Below, piece by piece: positions 1-7,602 of a stretch of DNA of 64,000 nt. The first letter of the stretch is position 1, and every line of letters starts with the position of its first letter. The notes under the pieces were generated by a model. The model was not told the DNA's origin, did not search any database, and worked only from the letters and a program-made list of their open reading frames with translations. A program made the position numbers and the translations under genes. The stretch is from Clostridia bacterium (GTDB taxonomy: Bacteria; Bacillota; Clostridia; Peptostreptococcales; Anaerovoracaceae), in assembly GCA_030537495.1 (NCBI GenBank), contig JAUNMH010000007.1:1-64000 (forward strand), given 5' to 3'.

Positions 1-50
1 AATGTCAGTTTTTTATTAGGAATAGGAAATGCCGATATTTCCTATTAAAT

Positions 51-82
51 GAAAAAAGCACACAGCATTTATACTGTGTGCT
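51..82 (-). terminator. Intrinsic terminator (minus strand)
   Basis: Perfect 9-bp stem AGCACACAG (57-65) / CTGTGTGCT (74-82), 8-nt loop. Read on the minus strand it is followed by a six-T run (56-52). It would end a minus-strand transcript arriving from the repeat-rich stretch upstream. Confidence 0.75.
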
Positions 83-333
83 ACATCAAATTCATATTCA
101 ATTATTCAAATTAGCTCAAACTATGCCAAACTGCCACAGCCAAAAAGCGAGGGGAAGGAGGGCTGAAAAGCACCCCCAAAATCGGCTCTCGGTTAACCAC
201 TTTGGGAACCACTTCCCCCTCTTTTTGCCCTCTTTTTAGCCAGTTAACCACTTGCGGACCACTAAAAATTGGATGAAATCGGCTCTCGTTTTGCCAAATT
301 TGGTCAAACCATATCAGCCCGTTTAGATATAGC

Positions 334-368
334 AAAAGCCCGGAAAACCTTGATTTTCCGGGCTTTTT
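334..368 (-). terminator. Bidirectional intrinsic terminator after truncated amidohydrolase
   Basis: 14-bp perfect stem AAAAGCCCGGAAAA (334-347) / TTTTCCGGGCTTTT (354-367), loop of 6. Flanking A and T runs make it usable in both directions. It closes the gene at 399-1118. Confidence 0.9.
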
Positions 369-398
369 GAACCATTTTGATATAGTCTGAGCAGTCGA

Positions 399-1118
399 TT
401 ATCGCTTGCTGAACTGCGGAGCGCGACGAGCTGCTTTGAGACCAAGCTTGTGCGCTTCGTCGCAGGCGGCTTTGATAATTTCAGGAGGCATTCTGAGAAC
501 GCCGGGCTCGCCTTCAACGTCAGCATCCATAACACCGCCGGTGACCATTAGTTTTATCAAATCAGGCTTAGATGCGGCAATTCTTCTCACATCTGCAGCT
601 GCCTCTTCCGGAGTGTTTGCCTCTGTCGCCAAAGAACCTGCGAAATGTCCGCCCGGAACGGATACGCCCCAGTTACCTGCCAAAATTCGTGGTCCAATTT
701 TGTCGCCCTTGTTAATTAAATCGCGGATCTGGCCATCAAAATCTAGAATTCCGCCAACGGTTCTTATGGTAGTAACGCCACTCATTAGTTCAGTTTTTGC
801 ACGCTTCGCCGTCTGATTTCTCACAACGCTCATTACCAAATGCGACTTGGTCAAAACCTGAAAAAGCCTCTTATAGTTCACTGCCTTGGCCTTCTGCTTC
901 GGCGGCTTCCCATCTGTGGCCAAGTGAACGTGAAGGTTAATCAGCCCCGGCAATAAATATGCGCCCTGTAAATCTATGTTTTTACAATCCTCTGGAATCT
1001 CAGTCTCTGGAACAATTGCCGAAATATTCTCGCCCTCCGTAATAACCGCAAGACCAGTCCTCGGCTCCATGTCCCTCGTCCCATCTAGAATTGTGCAATT
1101 GGTGTATGCGTATTTCAT
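399..1118 (-). CDS. Amidohydrolase-family protein, C-terminally truncated
   Basis: 239 residues matching the N-terminal half of metal-dependent amidohydrolases of the prolidase / imidazolonepropionase-like group, which are usually about 400 residues. Visible: beta-sandwich start, first metal motif HVH at residues 63-65 (NLHVHLATDG), and the lysine likely to be carbamylated, K189, in DLIKLMVTGG. The later metal-binding histidines and the catalytic aspartate are absent because the frame ends about 10 residues after HKLGLK in an unrelated basic tail (ARRAPQFSKR). An intrinsic terminator follows at once, so the lost part is not downstream. The start is supported by GGAAGG about 7 nt upstream. It is probably an inactive remnant (inference); sequencing error is an alternative. 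Confidence 0.7.
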   Translation of the reverse strand: MKYAYTNCTILDGTRDMEPRTGLAVITEGENISAIVPETEIPEDCKNIDLQGAYLLPGLINLHVHLATDGKPPKQKAKAVNYKRLFQVLTKSHLVMSVVRNQTAKRAKTELMSGVTTIRTVGGILDFDGQIRDLINKGDKIGPRILAGNWGVSVPGGHFAGSLATEANTPEEAAADVRRIAASKPDLIKLMVTGGVMDADVEGEPGVLRMPPEIIKAACDEAHKLGLKAARRAPQFSKR

Positions 1119-1219
1119 AATCTATCCTTCCTTTTCTGCGGGTCGCGACACCGTATTTTGAAAGTAACCTTTTGCCGTTCCTCTCTACATATAATGCCTT
1201 TGTTTTCGGGTTTTGTCAA

Positions 1220-1248
1220 TTGCGCTTTGGCCGGACAGATGCTATTAT
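1220..1248 (+). promoter_or_regulatory. Putative sigma-A promoter of the secreted Fn3-like protein
   Basis: TTGCGC (1220-1225), 17-bp spacer, TATTAT (1243-1248), about 40 nt ahead of the coding start at 1289. The -35 box is a weak match. Confidence 0.5.
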
Positions 1249-1288
1249 ATAGGCAAGAGAGGGGATTTCCGTCGAAAGGAGAATGCAT

Positions 1289-2242
1289 ATGAAGACCTTA
1301 TCAACGAAGTCTATGAGAAAGTTTTTGACCATAGTTGTCGCCTTTGCCATGGTTTTAACATCAAGCGTTGGGGTTTACGGCGCAGACAATATCAAAACCA
1401 ACCCTAAAGAGTACGTGGCTCGTCCCACTATTAAGGTGACTTTACCAAAGGACCTGCACGTAAAAATCAGCTGGAGCAAGGTCTCTGGTGCTAGTGGTTA
1501 TCAAGTATATCGAAAGAAAGCCAGTGCCAAGAACTGGAAGTGCTTTAAAAATGTTGGCGCTAAAAAGCTCTCAGTCATTGATAATCTCTATGGCAACTCT
1601 TATTATCCACAGGGTAAAAACGGCCCTGTTGGCTATGACTACGATGACATTAAATACCTTTGGCAATATAAGGTACGAGCATATAAGGTTATTAATGGAA
1701 AGAAAGTATATGGGAAATTTTCCAAACCTGTGAGTTTTGTTCCTCAGTGGACCATAGACGAGGTGTATAATAAGGTATGGAAATACATCGAAAGCGTGGA
1801 GTGGCCAGTCTACGAGTTTTCCGCAAAACCTGACAAAAATGGCAACTATCTTCGCCCGAAAAAAGACGGCAGCGTGTACCACTTGAAGCACGTCGTCGGT
1901 GAATACACTGTAGGCGACGGCACACGCTATGCCCTGTATACGAACCCGGCCAACGGCGCGATCAAGGTTCCCGACGGCGCCACATACCGAAAGTACACAA
2001 AAGCCGATGCGGTCAAGGCCCCGGAATGGCCACGAGTAATCAACATTTACCTAACCAAGCGTACCGTTGTGGAAACCATGAAACACAACTTTGAAGCCCA
2101 GCTAATAACCGTTACCGCCCAGTCGCCACTTTACTGGAATCCAGAATTCGAAGCATATCGCGGCGTAGACGAATTCACCTTCTGCTACCAGAAAAAAAAT
2201 TGCTTCTACAAAATCTGGTGCCTGAATGTTTACACGAACTAG
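1289..2242 (+). CDS. Secreted Fn3-like domain protein
   Basis: 317 residues. A signal peptide is clear: basic start with a hydrophobic run (FLTIVVAFAMVLTSSVGVYG) and likely cleavage after VYGA. Residues about 45-140 look like a fibronectin type III-like repeat (VKISWSKVSGASGYQVYRK and, later, VRAYKVINGKKVYGKFS). The rest has no family I recognise. The VxAYKxxNGxKVYGxxS signature recurs at the C-terminus of the alpha-barrel protein at 34351-35667. The ATG at 1289 is preferred over 1283 because AAAGGAG (1275-1281) is 7 nt before the former and only 1 nt before the latter. It stands alone, with its own promoter and a terminator downstream. The function is unknown; exported and perhaps wall-associated. 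Confidence 0.75.
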   Translation: MKTLSTKSMRKFLTIVVAFAMVLTSSVGVYGADNIKTNPKEYVARPTIKVTLPKDLHVKISWSKVSGASGYQVYRKKASAKNWKCFKNVGAKKLSVIDNLYGNSYYPQGKNGPVGYDYDDIKYLWQYKVRAYKVINGKKVYGKFSKPVSFVPQWTIDEVYNKVWKYIESVEWPVYEFSAKPDKNGNYLRPKKDGSVYHLKHVVGEYTVGDGTRYALYTNPANGAIKVPDGATYRKYTKADAVKAPEWPRVINIYLTKRTVVETMKHNFEAQLITVTAQSPLYWNPEFEAYRGVDEFTFCYQKKNCFYKIWCLNVYTN

Positions 2243-2290
2243 CGACTTAAGCTGTTGACATTTATACTTTTTCTGATATACTGATTTCGA

Positions 2291-2346
2291 GGGAATCGCT
2301 AATGTTGAAGTATTGGACTTCTTCATTTAAGGTGGTTCCCTTTTTT
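2291..2346 (+). terminator. Probable terminator of the secreted Fn3-like protein
   Basis: GGGAATCGC (2291-2299) pairs with GGTGGTTCCC (2331-2340) using G-T pairs, encloses an inner GAAGT/ACTTC hairpin, and is followed by six T (2341-2346). Confidence 0.6.
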
Positions 2347-2495
2347 AACTCTATCATTTCTGGCACATTCGAGGGTTTTCGGTGCCTCCAGTATCATTGC
2401 TCCGATCTAAATATGAGGTTAATACTAAATCTAATAAGAGAAGCATCCTTTAGAGATAATAATCATCCATAATGGAAGAGTTATTCATACACCCT

Positions 2496-3503
2496 CTAAA
2501 ACTCAATTCCCATATTTCTTTTTTCCTTCAACTCAGGATAATACCCCTCTATTTTTTCATATAACGGTTCGAACATTTTCTCAAGCCGTATTTCAAGACC
2601 TAGCGTGTAAAACTCTTTTCTTGCAGGTGAACAAACCAGTTCGCCTTCGTATGTTTCAGGGATTTCAGAAATAAACTCTGAAATTTCATCAAATTTACTT
2701 CTTATAAGTTCTACATTCTTTTTTAAAGCTCTGCAAAACTCTGTATTATCAATAAACTTCTCTGCAAGCTTCTTGAACGTTAAAATTTTTCCGTCATCAG
2801 AATACAGTGTAGCTGCGTTCAAAGCACTCGATTCCATAGCATGAGGATTTGCTAACATTCTTTTGATTTTCTCCTCAGAAGCTTTATTGGCAAAGGAAGC
2901 TCCGTTGTCAAATATTGGAGCTAATTTGTATTCGTTGTTTTCTACTAACAAACCCCAGTTGCCATTATTTCTATCATTATTTGCGATAAAAGCATCTACT
3001 ACTACACAATCCCAAAATCTTTCTGTAATACCTTCTATTTTTGATAATATTGGATTGTATTTCAAATGAATCAGTAACTCTTCTATTTCTAGTGAATTCG
3101 AAGAACTTGTTGAAGATAAATGTTCTTCTATCATGCTTTCAACATCTTTATTGTATATGTTTTTTATTGTTCTGAATTCTCTTAAGAAGACATTCTCGCT
3201 TTCGCAAAAATCTTTACATGCAACCACTATTTTATTATTTCGATAACCTAAGATTGTTTCATGTACATCGTAGCCTAATATAGCATATATATTACTACCA
3301 ATAAATTCTGATAACGGCGCTGTAGAATATGAACCCAACTCACGTTTATCTCCAGATAAGAATTTTGTACTTTTAGGATATTTTACTATCCAGTACTCGC
3401 CATCAATCAGTATCCCGTCTTTTGAGCCAGCGTTACCACCATACATTCCGTTCCTGTTGCTCAACTCATAATTATCTAAATTTCTTATAGTTATTTCTTT
3501 CAT
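2496..3503 (-). CDS. CtkA/HipA-family serine/threonine kinase
   Basis: 335 residues. Resembles the Helicobacter CtkA / HipA C-terminal kinase fold: N-terminal strand pair with a nucleotide-binding lysine (YWIVKYPK), SEF helix region, then NKIVVACKDF, the catalytic loop NNDRNNGNWG (HipA-type D-R-x-x-x-N), and the metal-binding APIFDNGAS. All key residues appear intact, so active protein phosphorylation is expected (family knowledge). There is no N-terminal HipA subdomain 1 and no HipB-type DNA-binding partner. It starts 17 nt after the end of the 74-residue gene and has AGGAGA 10 nt before its ATG, so the two form a likely operon. Toxin-antitoxin function is inference; a stand-alone regulatory kinase is the alternative. 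Confidence 0.82.
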   Translation of the reverse strand: MKEITIRNLDNYELSNRNGMYGGNAGSKDGILIDGEYWIVKYPKSTKFLSGDKRELGSYSTAPLSEFIGSNIYAILGYDVHETILGYRNNKIVVACKDFCESENVFLREFRTIKNIYNKDVESMIEEHLSSTSSSNSLEIEELLIHLKYNPILSKIEGITERFWDCVVVDAFIANNDRNNGNWGLLVENNEYKLAPIFDNGASFANKASEEKIKRMLANPHAMESSALNAATLYSDDGKILTFKKLAEKFIDNTEFCRALKKNVELIRSKFDEISEFISEIPETYEGELVCSPARKEFYTLGLEIRLEKMFEPLYEKIEGYYPELKEKRNMGIEF

Positions 3504-3520
3504 CTAAATATAATCTCCTG

Positions 3521-3745
3521 CTATCCTCTAAATCTTTTATATATCAATTCTCTTTGATAAGCAGTCATCTTTCCTTCACTGTAAAGCAATTTAGCAAGAC
3601 TATCTAAGACTTCTATATAACTAAAATATGCATAGTTTTCGTCTAAATCAAACTGCTCAACCTCTTTTATCAGTTCTTCTATTATCTTAGGCATCTTAAA
3701 ATCAAGTTTAATACTATCATCTATCCATCTGAATTTCTTCTCCAT
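3521..3745 (-). CDS. Small acidic/basic protein upstream of the CtkA-like kinase
   Basis: 74 residues, no domain I recognise. The predicted structure is largely helical with two charged helices (KMPKIIEELIKEVEQFDL and YIEVLDSLAKLLYSEGKMT) and a basic end. AAAGGGG lies 7 nt upstream of the ATG and a good promoter lies upstream (3771-3798). It is co-transcribed with the kinase (17-nt gap). By position it could be the antitoxin or a kinase substrate/regulator, but nothing in the sequence shows DNA binding. Confidence 0.7.
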   Translation of the reverse strand: MEKKFRWIDDSIKLDFKMPKIIEELIKEVEQFDLDENYAYFSYIEVLDSLAKLLYSEGKMTAYQRELIYKRFRG

Positions 3746-3770
3746 AATAATGCCCCTTTCTATTTCTTTA

Positions 3771-3798
3771 ATTATAGTCTATATCTGAGAAAATTCAA
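3771..3798 (-). promoter_or_regulatory. Promoter of the kinase pair
   Basis: TTGAAT (minus strand, 3798-3793), 16-bp spacer, perfect TATAAT (3776-3771), about 30 nt before the start of the 74-residue gene. A short AGCTTAAGCT palindrome lies upstream near 3832-3841 and could be an operator (speculative). Confidence 0.7.
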
Positions 3799-3931
3799 GA
3801 AGGCAGCGTTATTTCAGCTCCTAAATTCTTAATAGCTTAAGCTTAATGTAAATGGTAAGTGCAACACCTCATACCACTAAATAGCACTATTTTACCTCAA
3901 AAATGTAATAATATGTCACTAAAAAGGCAAT

Positions 3932-3984
3932 AAAAATACCACCGCTAAATGTCGAAATTTCAATGTTTAACGGTGGTTTTCTTT
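3932..3984 (-). terminator. Terminator after tRNA-Thr
   Basis: 12-bp stem ACCACCGCTAAA (3938-3949) / TTTAACGGTGGT (3966-3977) with one wobble. Read on the minus strand it ends in ATTTTTATT. T-rich sequence on the other side (TTTCTTTT) could make it bidirectional. Confidence 0.85.
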
Positions 3985-4060
3985 TGGAGCTCCCAATGGG
4001 ACTCGAACCCATGACCTGCGCGTTACGAATGCGCTGCTCTACCAACTGAGCCATGGAAGC
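3985..4060 (-). tRNA. tRNA-Thr (anticodon CGU)
   Basis: 76 nt including an encoded CCA end. Acceptor stem GCTTCCA (4060-4054) pairs with TGGGAGC (3995-3989); discriminator U. D arm, TpsiC arm (GGTTCGAGTCCC) and a 7-nt anticodon loop TTCGTAA with CGT at the centre are all readable. The innermost anticodon-stem pair (31-39) is an A-C mismatch rather than the usual A-U. Terminator directly downstream. Confidence 0.95.
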
Positions 4061-4061
4061 A

Positions 4062-4196
4062 CATGGCAAGGGGAAAATTTTGCGAAGCAAAAGCACACGC
4101 TTGCCTCATGGCAAGGGGAAATTTCATGAAGTGAAAGCACACGCTTGCCCCAAGCTTTTCATGGCAAGGGGAAAATCTGCAAGATTTTCCCCTGCA
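4062..4196. repeat. Three tandem imperfect hairpin repeats
   Basis: Units start at 4062, 4107 and 4160 with CATGGCAAGGGGAAA and the first two end in AGCACACGCTTGCC. Each carries a different stem at the same place: TTTTGC-GAA-GCAAAA (4078-4092), TTTCA-TGAAG-TGAAA (4122-4136), GGGGAAAATCT-GCA-AGATTTTCCCC (4168-4192). The third may end the addB transcript but lacks a T run. Confidence 0.75.
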
Positions 4197-4200
4197 CAAT

Positions 4201-7200
4201 TTAAATCATCTCATAATTGCAACCTTTGAAATCAGTGTCAAAACGGCAGACGCCTTTGTACTGGCAGTACACACACGGCGAAGTTTTGTCCGTTTTCTTA
4301 GGTTTGATTTCAATGCGACCGGAAATCATTTCGTTGGCGATTTTTCTTAGCTGATCGTCTACATCGGATTGAAGCTGCGCAAAGTCTGCTTCATCCAATA
4401 GGAATTCGGATCCCGTTTCTATAATTGTGCCGTCTTTTTTCTTGCGTAGAGGCACAACGTCTGAGTAGCCATTAAAGTTTCCTGCGATACTGTCTATGAC
4501 TTCAGGGTCATTTATCATTATACCATTTAATCGGAAAAATTTCTTCAAATCCGCAGAAATTTTTTCTGCAAATTTTTCACGCCCCGTGCCGGTTAAGTCG
4601 CTCTTTGGATCATCGATTAAGAAATAGAAGACGCCAGCCGGTTCGAGTTGCCCAGCATCGCCATCACGCAAAGCAGTTTCTAGCGTGTCCCCTCCATTCA
4701 TTGCGGTTCCTGCCACACCGCTACCCTGCTGGGCAGCCTTCAAGTAAGTCATAAGCTGTAACCTGTAACCCTTGCGTGCTTCATTTATGTTGAAGTCCTC
4801 GTGTCCTGTTTTGTAGTCGATGATTTTTACGCGACCATTTTCCATGTAGTCCACGCGGTCAATTTTACCTTCGATGTAGACCTTGCCACCAGCTCCGTCC
4901 TTGCCACACTCGATTTCAATAGAAGGCACTGGCTTGCCGCGGCCAAAAGGTGCTTCAAAAAGACTACTCTGGATTTTGCCCTCGCGAACCTGCTCCACAA
5001 TGCCCCAACAAGTGTAAAAAGCTTCCTCGGCAAGTCTCTTAGTGCTGTAAATTTCAGCATTGCTATAGCCAAACAATCCGTCGCGGTACCCTGCCGTCTC
5101 GGCCTCTACAATGTCACGAACAAAACCCTTACACTGCTCTTCCTCAACGGAGTGCCACAGATTCTCCTCAGTGAGTTTTTCCGACAGCTTCATAATGCAA
5201 GCATGGTACACATCTCCAATTTCTCTGCCACCAGTCTCATAAATCCTGCGTTCCTCTGGGCGCAAGCCATAACTTATAAAGTGAGAGAACGGGCACCTGC
5301 TGAAAGTTTCCATACGCGACGGGCTTACCTTCAGTTCAAAGTCGCTCATGTCCGCAGCACCCATAGCATCAACGGTCCTTTTCTCATACAATTTCCTAAC
5401 AACATCCGTCGATAGGTTCTTCTGCTCATTGGCAAAGTTAAAGCCTTCCAGCATCAAAGCCAACTTCGCTGGATAGTTTTCCTCATACCACTTCATTACA
5501 GCAGACCATCCCGCTGGCAAAACTTCCTTCTTTAGCTTCTTATGAACAGCCTCAGAAAGATGACGAAGAGTACTCATTTCCCCTCCGATTAAATCGGTCA
5601 TATCAGACCTGTTAAGAATATCCCTCTCAACAATCATCTTAGGGAAAACACGCTGAAGTTCTCCTGCGATTTCCGACGGTCTCGCCGCCTTTCCTTCCGT
5701 ATCCCCTGTGCAATAGCTGATCCACAGCGAATCCGAAGCCTTTGAAAGATTACGATATATTGCAAGTTTCTCCTCAAGAAGCCTTACCTTTTCTACCTTA
5801 CAAATTTCCTTACCCTGCTCCGAAAGAGACTCAAGCTCGGCTATAGTAAATAGGTTTTGACCGGAAGCGCCAGACGGGAGAATTCCCTCGTTGGCGCCTA
5901 GAACCACTACGGCGCGCACGTCTGCACTTCGAGTTCTCTGCATAGTACCTAGCATAACTGAGTCACCGGACTGTGGCAACACTCCAACCTCTATTTGAGA
6001 AAGTCCCAGAGCCAGAAGTTCAACAAAAGAACCAAGGTCTAGTTTTTCCCCACCCATGAGCTCATAAATTTGGTCAAGGAGACCCATTATGCTTGCCCAG
6101 ATTTGTCTGGTTTCGTCGGCTAAGTCGAGAAGTTCCATGTCTTCCTGGGTTTTTATAAGGGTTTCGATTTTGTCAATAAGGCCCGCTGCGCCAAGGAGAT
6201 ATTCATAGAAAGCTTTGATAAATTCCCCATAGGTTTCGCAGCCAGCAACTATTTTTTCAAGTACTTCAAGTGGCCAGGCTGCCGTCTTGCGCAAGCCGTC
6301 CAGCCTTTCCAGCTCCTCTTCCCCATACTCAAAGGTGCCGCGCAAAAACTGTTTTTTCCACATGTTGCCTTTGATTCTATATTTGTATGTATAGTTTTCT
6401 AAGGCCTCCACATCGTCGTCGCTGAGATCTGAAAACCCTGTTTTCAGGGTTCTAATAAGATCACTGGTTCTATATTTATTAGCAATGCACTCCAAAATGG
6501 AAATTACATAAACAGCTATTGGTGAGTTCAAGATGACTCTCTTTCTGTCGTCAAAAAGGCTGATTCCATATTCCCCAAAGACTCTGCTGATAATTGATCC
6601 GCGAGAATCCAGGTCATTGCAGATTACGACAATATCTCTGTATCTGAATCCACAGTCTCTCACTAAATGCAAAATATGAGCAGCTGCTGATTCGGCTTCG
6701 TTATAGGCATTTGCCGCTTCCACAATTGTCAGCCCTCTAAAGTTCCCTGATGCCGCCTTTCTTGTAGCATAAATCTGCTTCTCGATTTCCTCCACTGCTG
6801 GACAATCTCGGCTTATAACGAAATCTTCTGGAATCTGCATTTTCGCATAATCTGAGCCCTTCTCGCGAGCCACTGCCTCCAGTTTTCCCATAACGATATG
6901 AGAAAGGGTGAAAATCTCCTCGTCAGGGCAGCCGTAATCACTAGTCAAAACCACATTAACGTCCTGCGCCGTTCCGATGAATTCTCCAATTACAGAAATC
7001 ATCTTCGGAGCAAAACTGTCAAAGCCATAAATCCAGATATGGCTCTTCTTTAGCATCTCAGACTGAGCAATTTTGTTTTTGTATAGCTCGATGTAGTCCT
7101 CAGTATCTGTATATTTTCCTGCAATGTGGTCCTCATAAGTTGCAAAGATCTTGTGCAAATCTGCCAGCTTACGTTCCAAAATGCCCTCGCAGCCGATAAG

Positions 7201-7602
7201 ATTTCTGAGATCCTCAGGCGTCACATTGTACTGCTTCATCTCGGAAATGAAGTTATTAACCATTTCAATGAAGGAGTTTTTCTTTTCCATATTGCGAAAA
7301 ACCTTCAGATCCCCGGACACTTCCTGCAGAATCTGAGATAAAAGCATATGGCGGCCGTACTTGTCTATGAAGGTTTTGTTCTCGCCGCCCTCAGCCTTGA
7401 GAACGCGTCCACCCAGTCTGGAAAAACTCAGAATTTCCATATTCAGAAGACACTCCTCATTTAAAATGCGGAATGCCTTTTTCTCTGCCTCGAGAGTATA
7501 CTGGTCCGGCACGAGGACAAGAGTGTTCTCTGTCCTGCCGATACTCTCATATATAAATTTTTCTTTGTCTATGCTTTCTCTGCCATAAAAAATATTAAGC
7601 AT
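4201..7602 (-). CDS. addB: Helicase-exonuclease AddAB, AddB subunit
   Basis: 1,133 residues. AddB partners AddA in RecBCD-type resection of double-strand breaks in Firmicutes. Visible: N-terminal inactive-helicase region starting MLNIFYGRE, RecB-type nuclease motif IIDYKTGHEDF near the C-terminus, and the four cysteines of the 4Fe-4S staple (C in SRCPFSHF, then C-x2-C-x5-C in SPCVYCQYKGVC plus the final C). The ATG at 7602 is chosen over longer frames because GGAG lies 7 nt ahead and homology begins there; it overlaps the HAD gene by 8 nt. Oddity: the Walker A site, normally GRxGSGKS, reads GRESIDKEK, so only the lysine remains. addA is not in the window. Confidence 0.93.
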   Translation of the reverse strand: MLNIFYGRESIDKEKFIYESIGRTENTLVLVPDQYTLEAEKKAFRILNEECLLNMEILSFSRLGGRVLKAEGGENKTFIDKYGRHMLLSQILQEVSGDLKVFRNMEKKNSFIEMVNNFISEMKQYNVTPEDLRNLIGCEGILERKLADLHKIFATYEDHIAGKYTDTEDYIELYKNKIAQSEMLKKSHIWIYGFDSFAPKMISVIGEFIGTAQDVNVVLTSDYGCPDEEIFTLSHIVMGKLEAVAREKGSDYAKMQIPEDFVISRDCPAVEEIEKQIYATRKAASGNFRGLTIVEAANAYNEAESAAAHILHLVRDCGFRYRDIVVICNDLDSRGSIISRVFGEYGISLFDDRKRVILNSPIAVYVISILECIANKYRTSDLIRTLKTGFSDLSDDDVEALENYTYKYRIKGNMWKKQFLRGTFEYGEEELERLDGLRKTAAWPLEVLEKIVAGCETYGEFIKAFYEYLLGAAGLIDKIETLIKTQEDMELLDLADETRQIWASIMGLLDQIYELMGGEKLDLGSFVELLALGLSQIEVGVLPQSGDSVMLGTMQRTRSADVRAVVVLGANEGILPSGASGQNLFTIAELESLSEQGKEICKVEKVRLLEEKLAIYRNLSKASDSLWISYCTGDTEGKAARPSEIAGELQRVFPKMIVERDILNRSDMTDLIGGEMSTLRHLSEAVHKKLKKEVLPAGWSAVMKWYEENYPAKLALMLEGFNFANEQKNLSTDVVRKLYEKRTVDAMGAADMSDFELKVSPSRMETFSRCPFSHFISYGLRPEERRIYETGGREIGDVYHACIMKLSEKLTEENLWHSVEEEQCKGFVRDIVEAETAGYRDGLFGYSNAEIYSTKRLAEEAFYTCWGIVEQVREGKIQSSLFEAPFGRGKPVPSIEIECGKDGAGGKVYIEGKIDRVDYMENGRVKIIDYKTGHEDFNINEARKGYRLQLMTYLKAAQQGSGVAGTAMNGGDTLETALRDGDAGQLEPAGVFYFLIDDPKSDLTGTGREKFAEKISADLKKFFRLNGIMINDPEVIDSIAGNFNGYSDVVPLRKKKDGTIIETGSEFLLDEADFAQLQSDVDDQLRKIANEMISGRIEIKPKKTDKTSPCVYCQYKGVCRFDTDFKGCNYEMI

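Larger units (their letters stand above)
1..398. other. Non-coding stretch with degenerate repeats
   Basis: I see no credible gene here. The stretch holds two terminators (51-82 and 334-368), a 10-bp perfect inverted repeat at 21-46 (AATAGGAAAT, 6-nt loop), a 13-bp direct repeat AAATCGGCTCTCG at 179-191 and 276-288, and GTTAACCACTT at 192-202 and 243-253. The terminator at 51-82 faces minus-strand transcription although no minus-strand gene ends between it and the terminator at 334-368, so a short untranslated RNA is possible but unproven. The only long reading frame on the minus strand lacks a good start and ribosome binding site. Confidence 0.5.

Noticed and set aside
2302-2469. 55-codon ORF after the secreted Fn3-like gene
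   Set aside because: It starts inside the probable terminator, has no ribosome binding site, and shows no protein-like features.
4062-4196. Possible short CRISPR array
   Set aside because: The variable parts are self-complementary stems rather than unique spacers, there are only three units of unequal length, and no cas genes adjoin.
4801-5415. 204-codon open frame on the plus strand inside addB
   Set aside because: Antisense shadow of a strongly recognised gene, no ribosome binding site, composition unlike a real protein.
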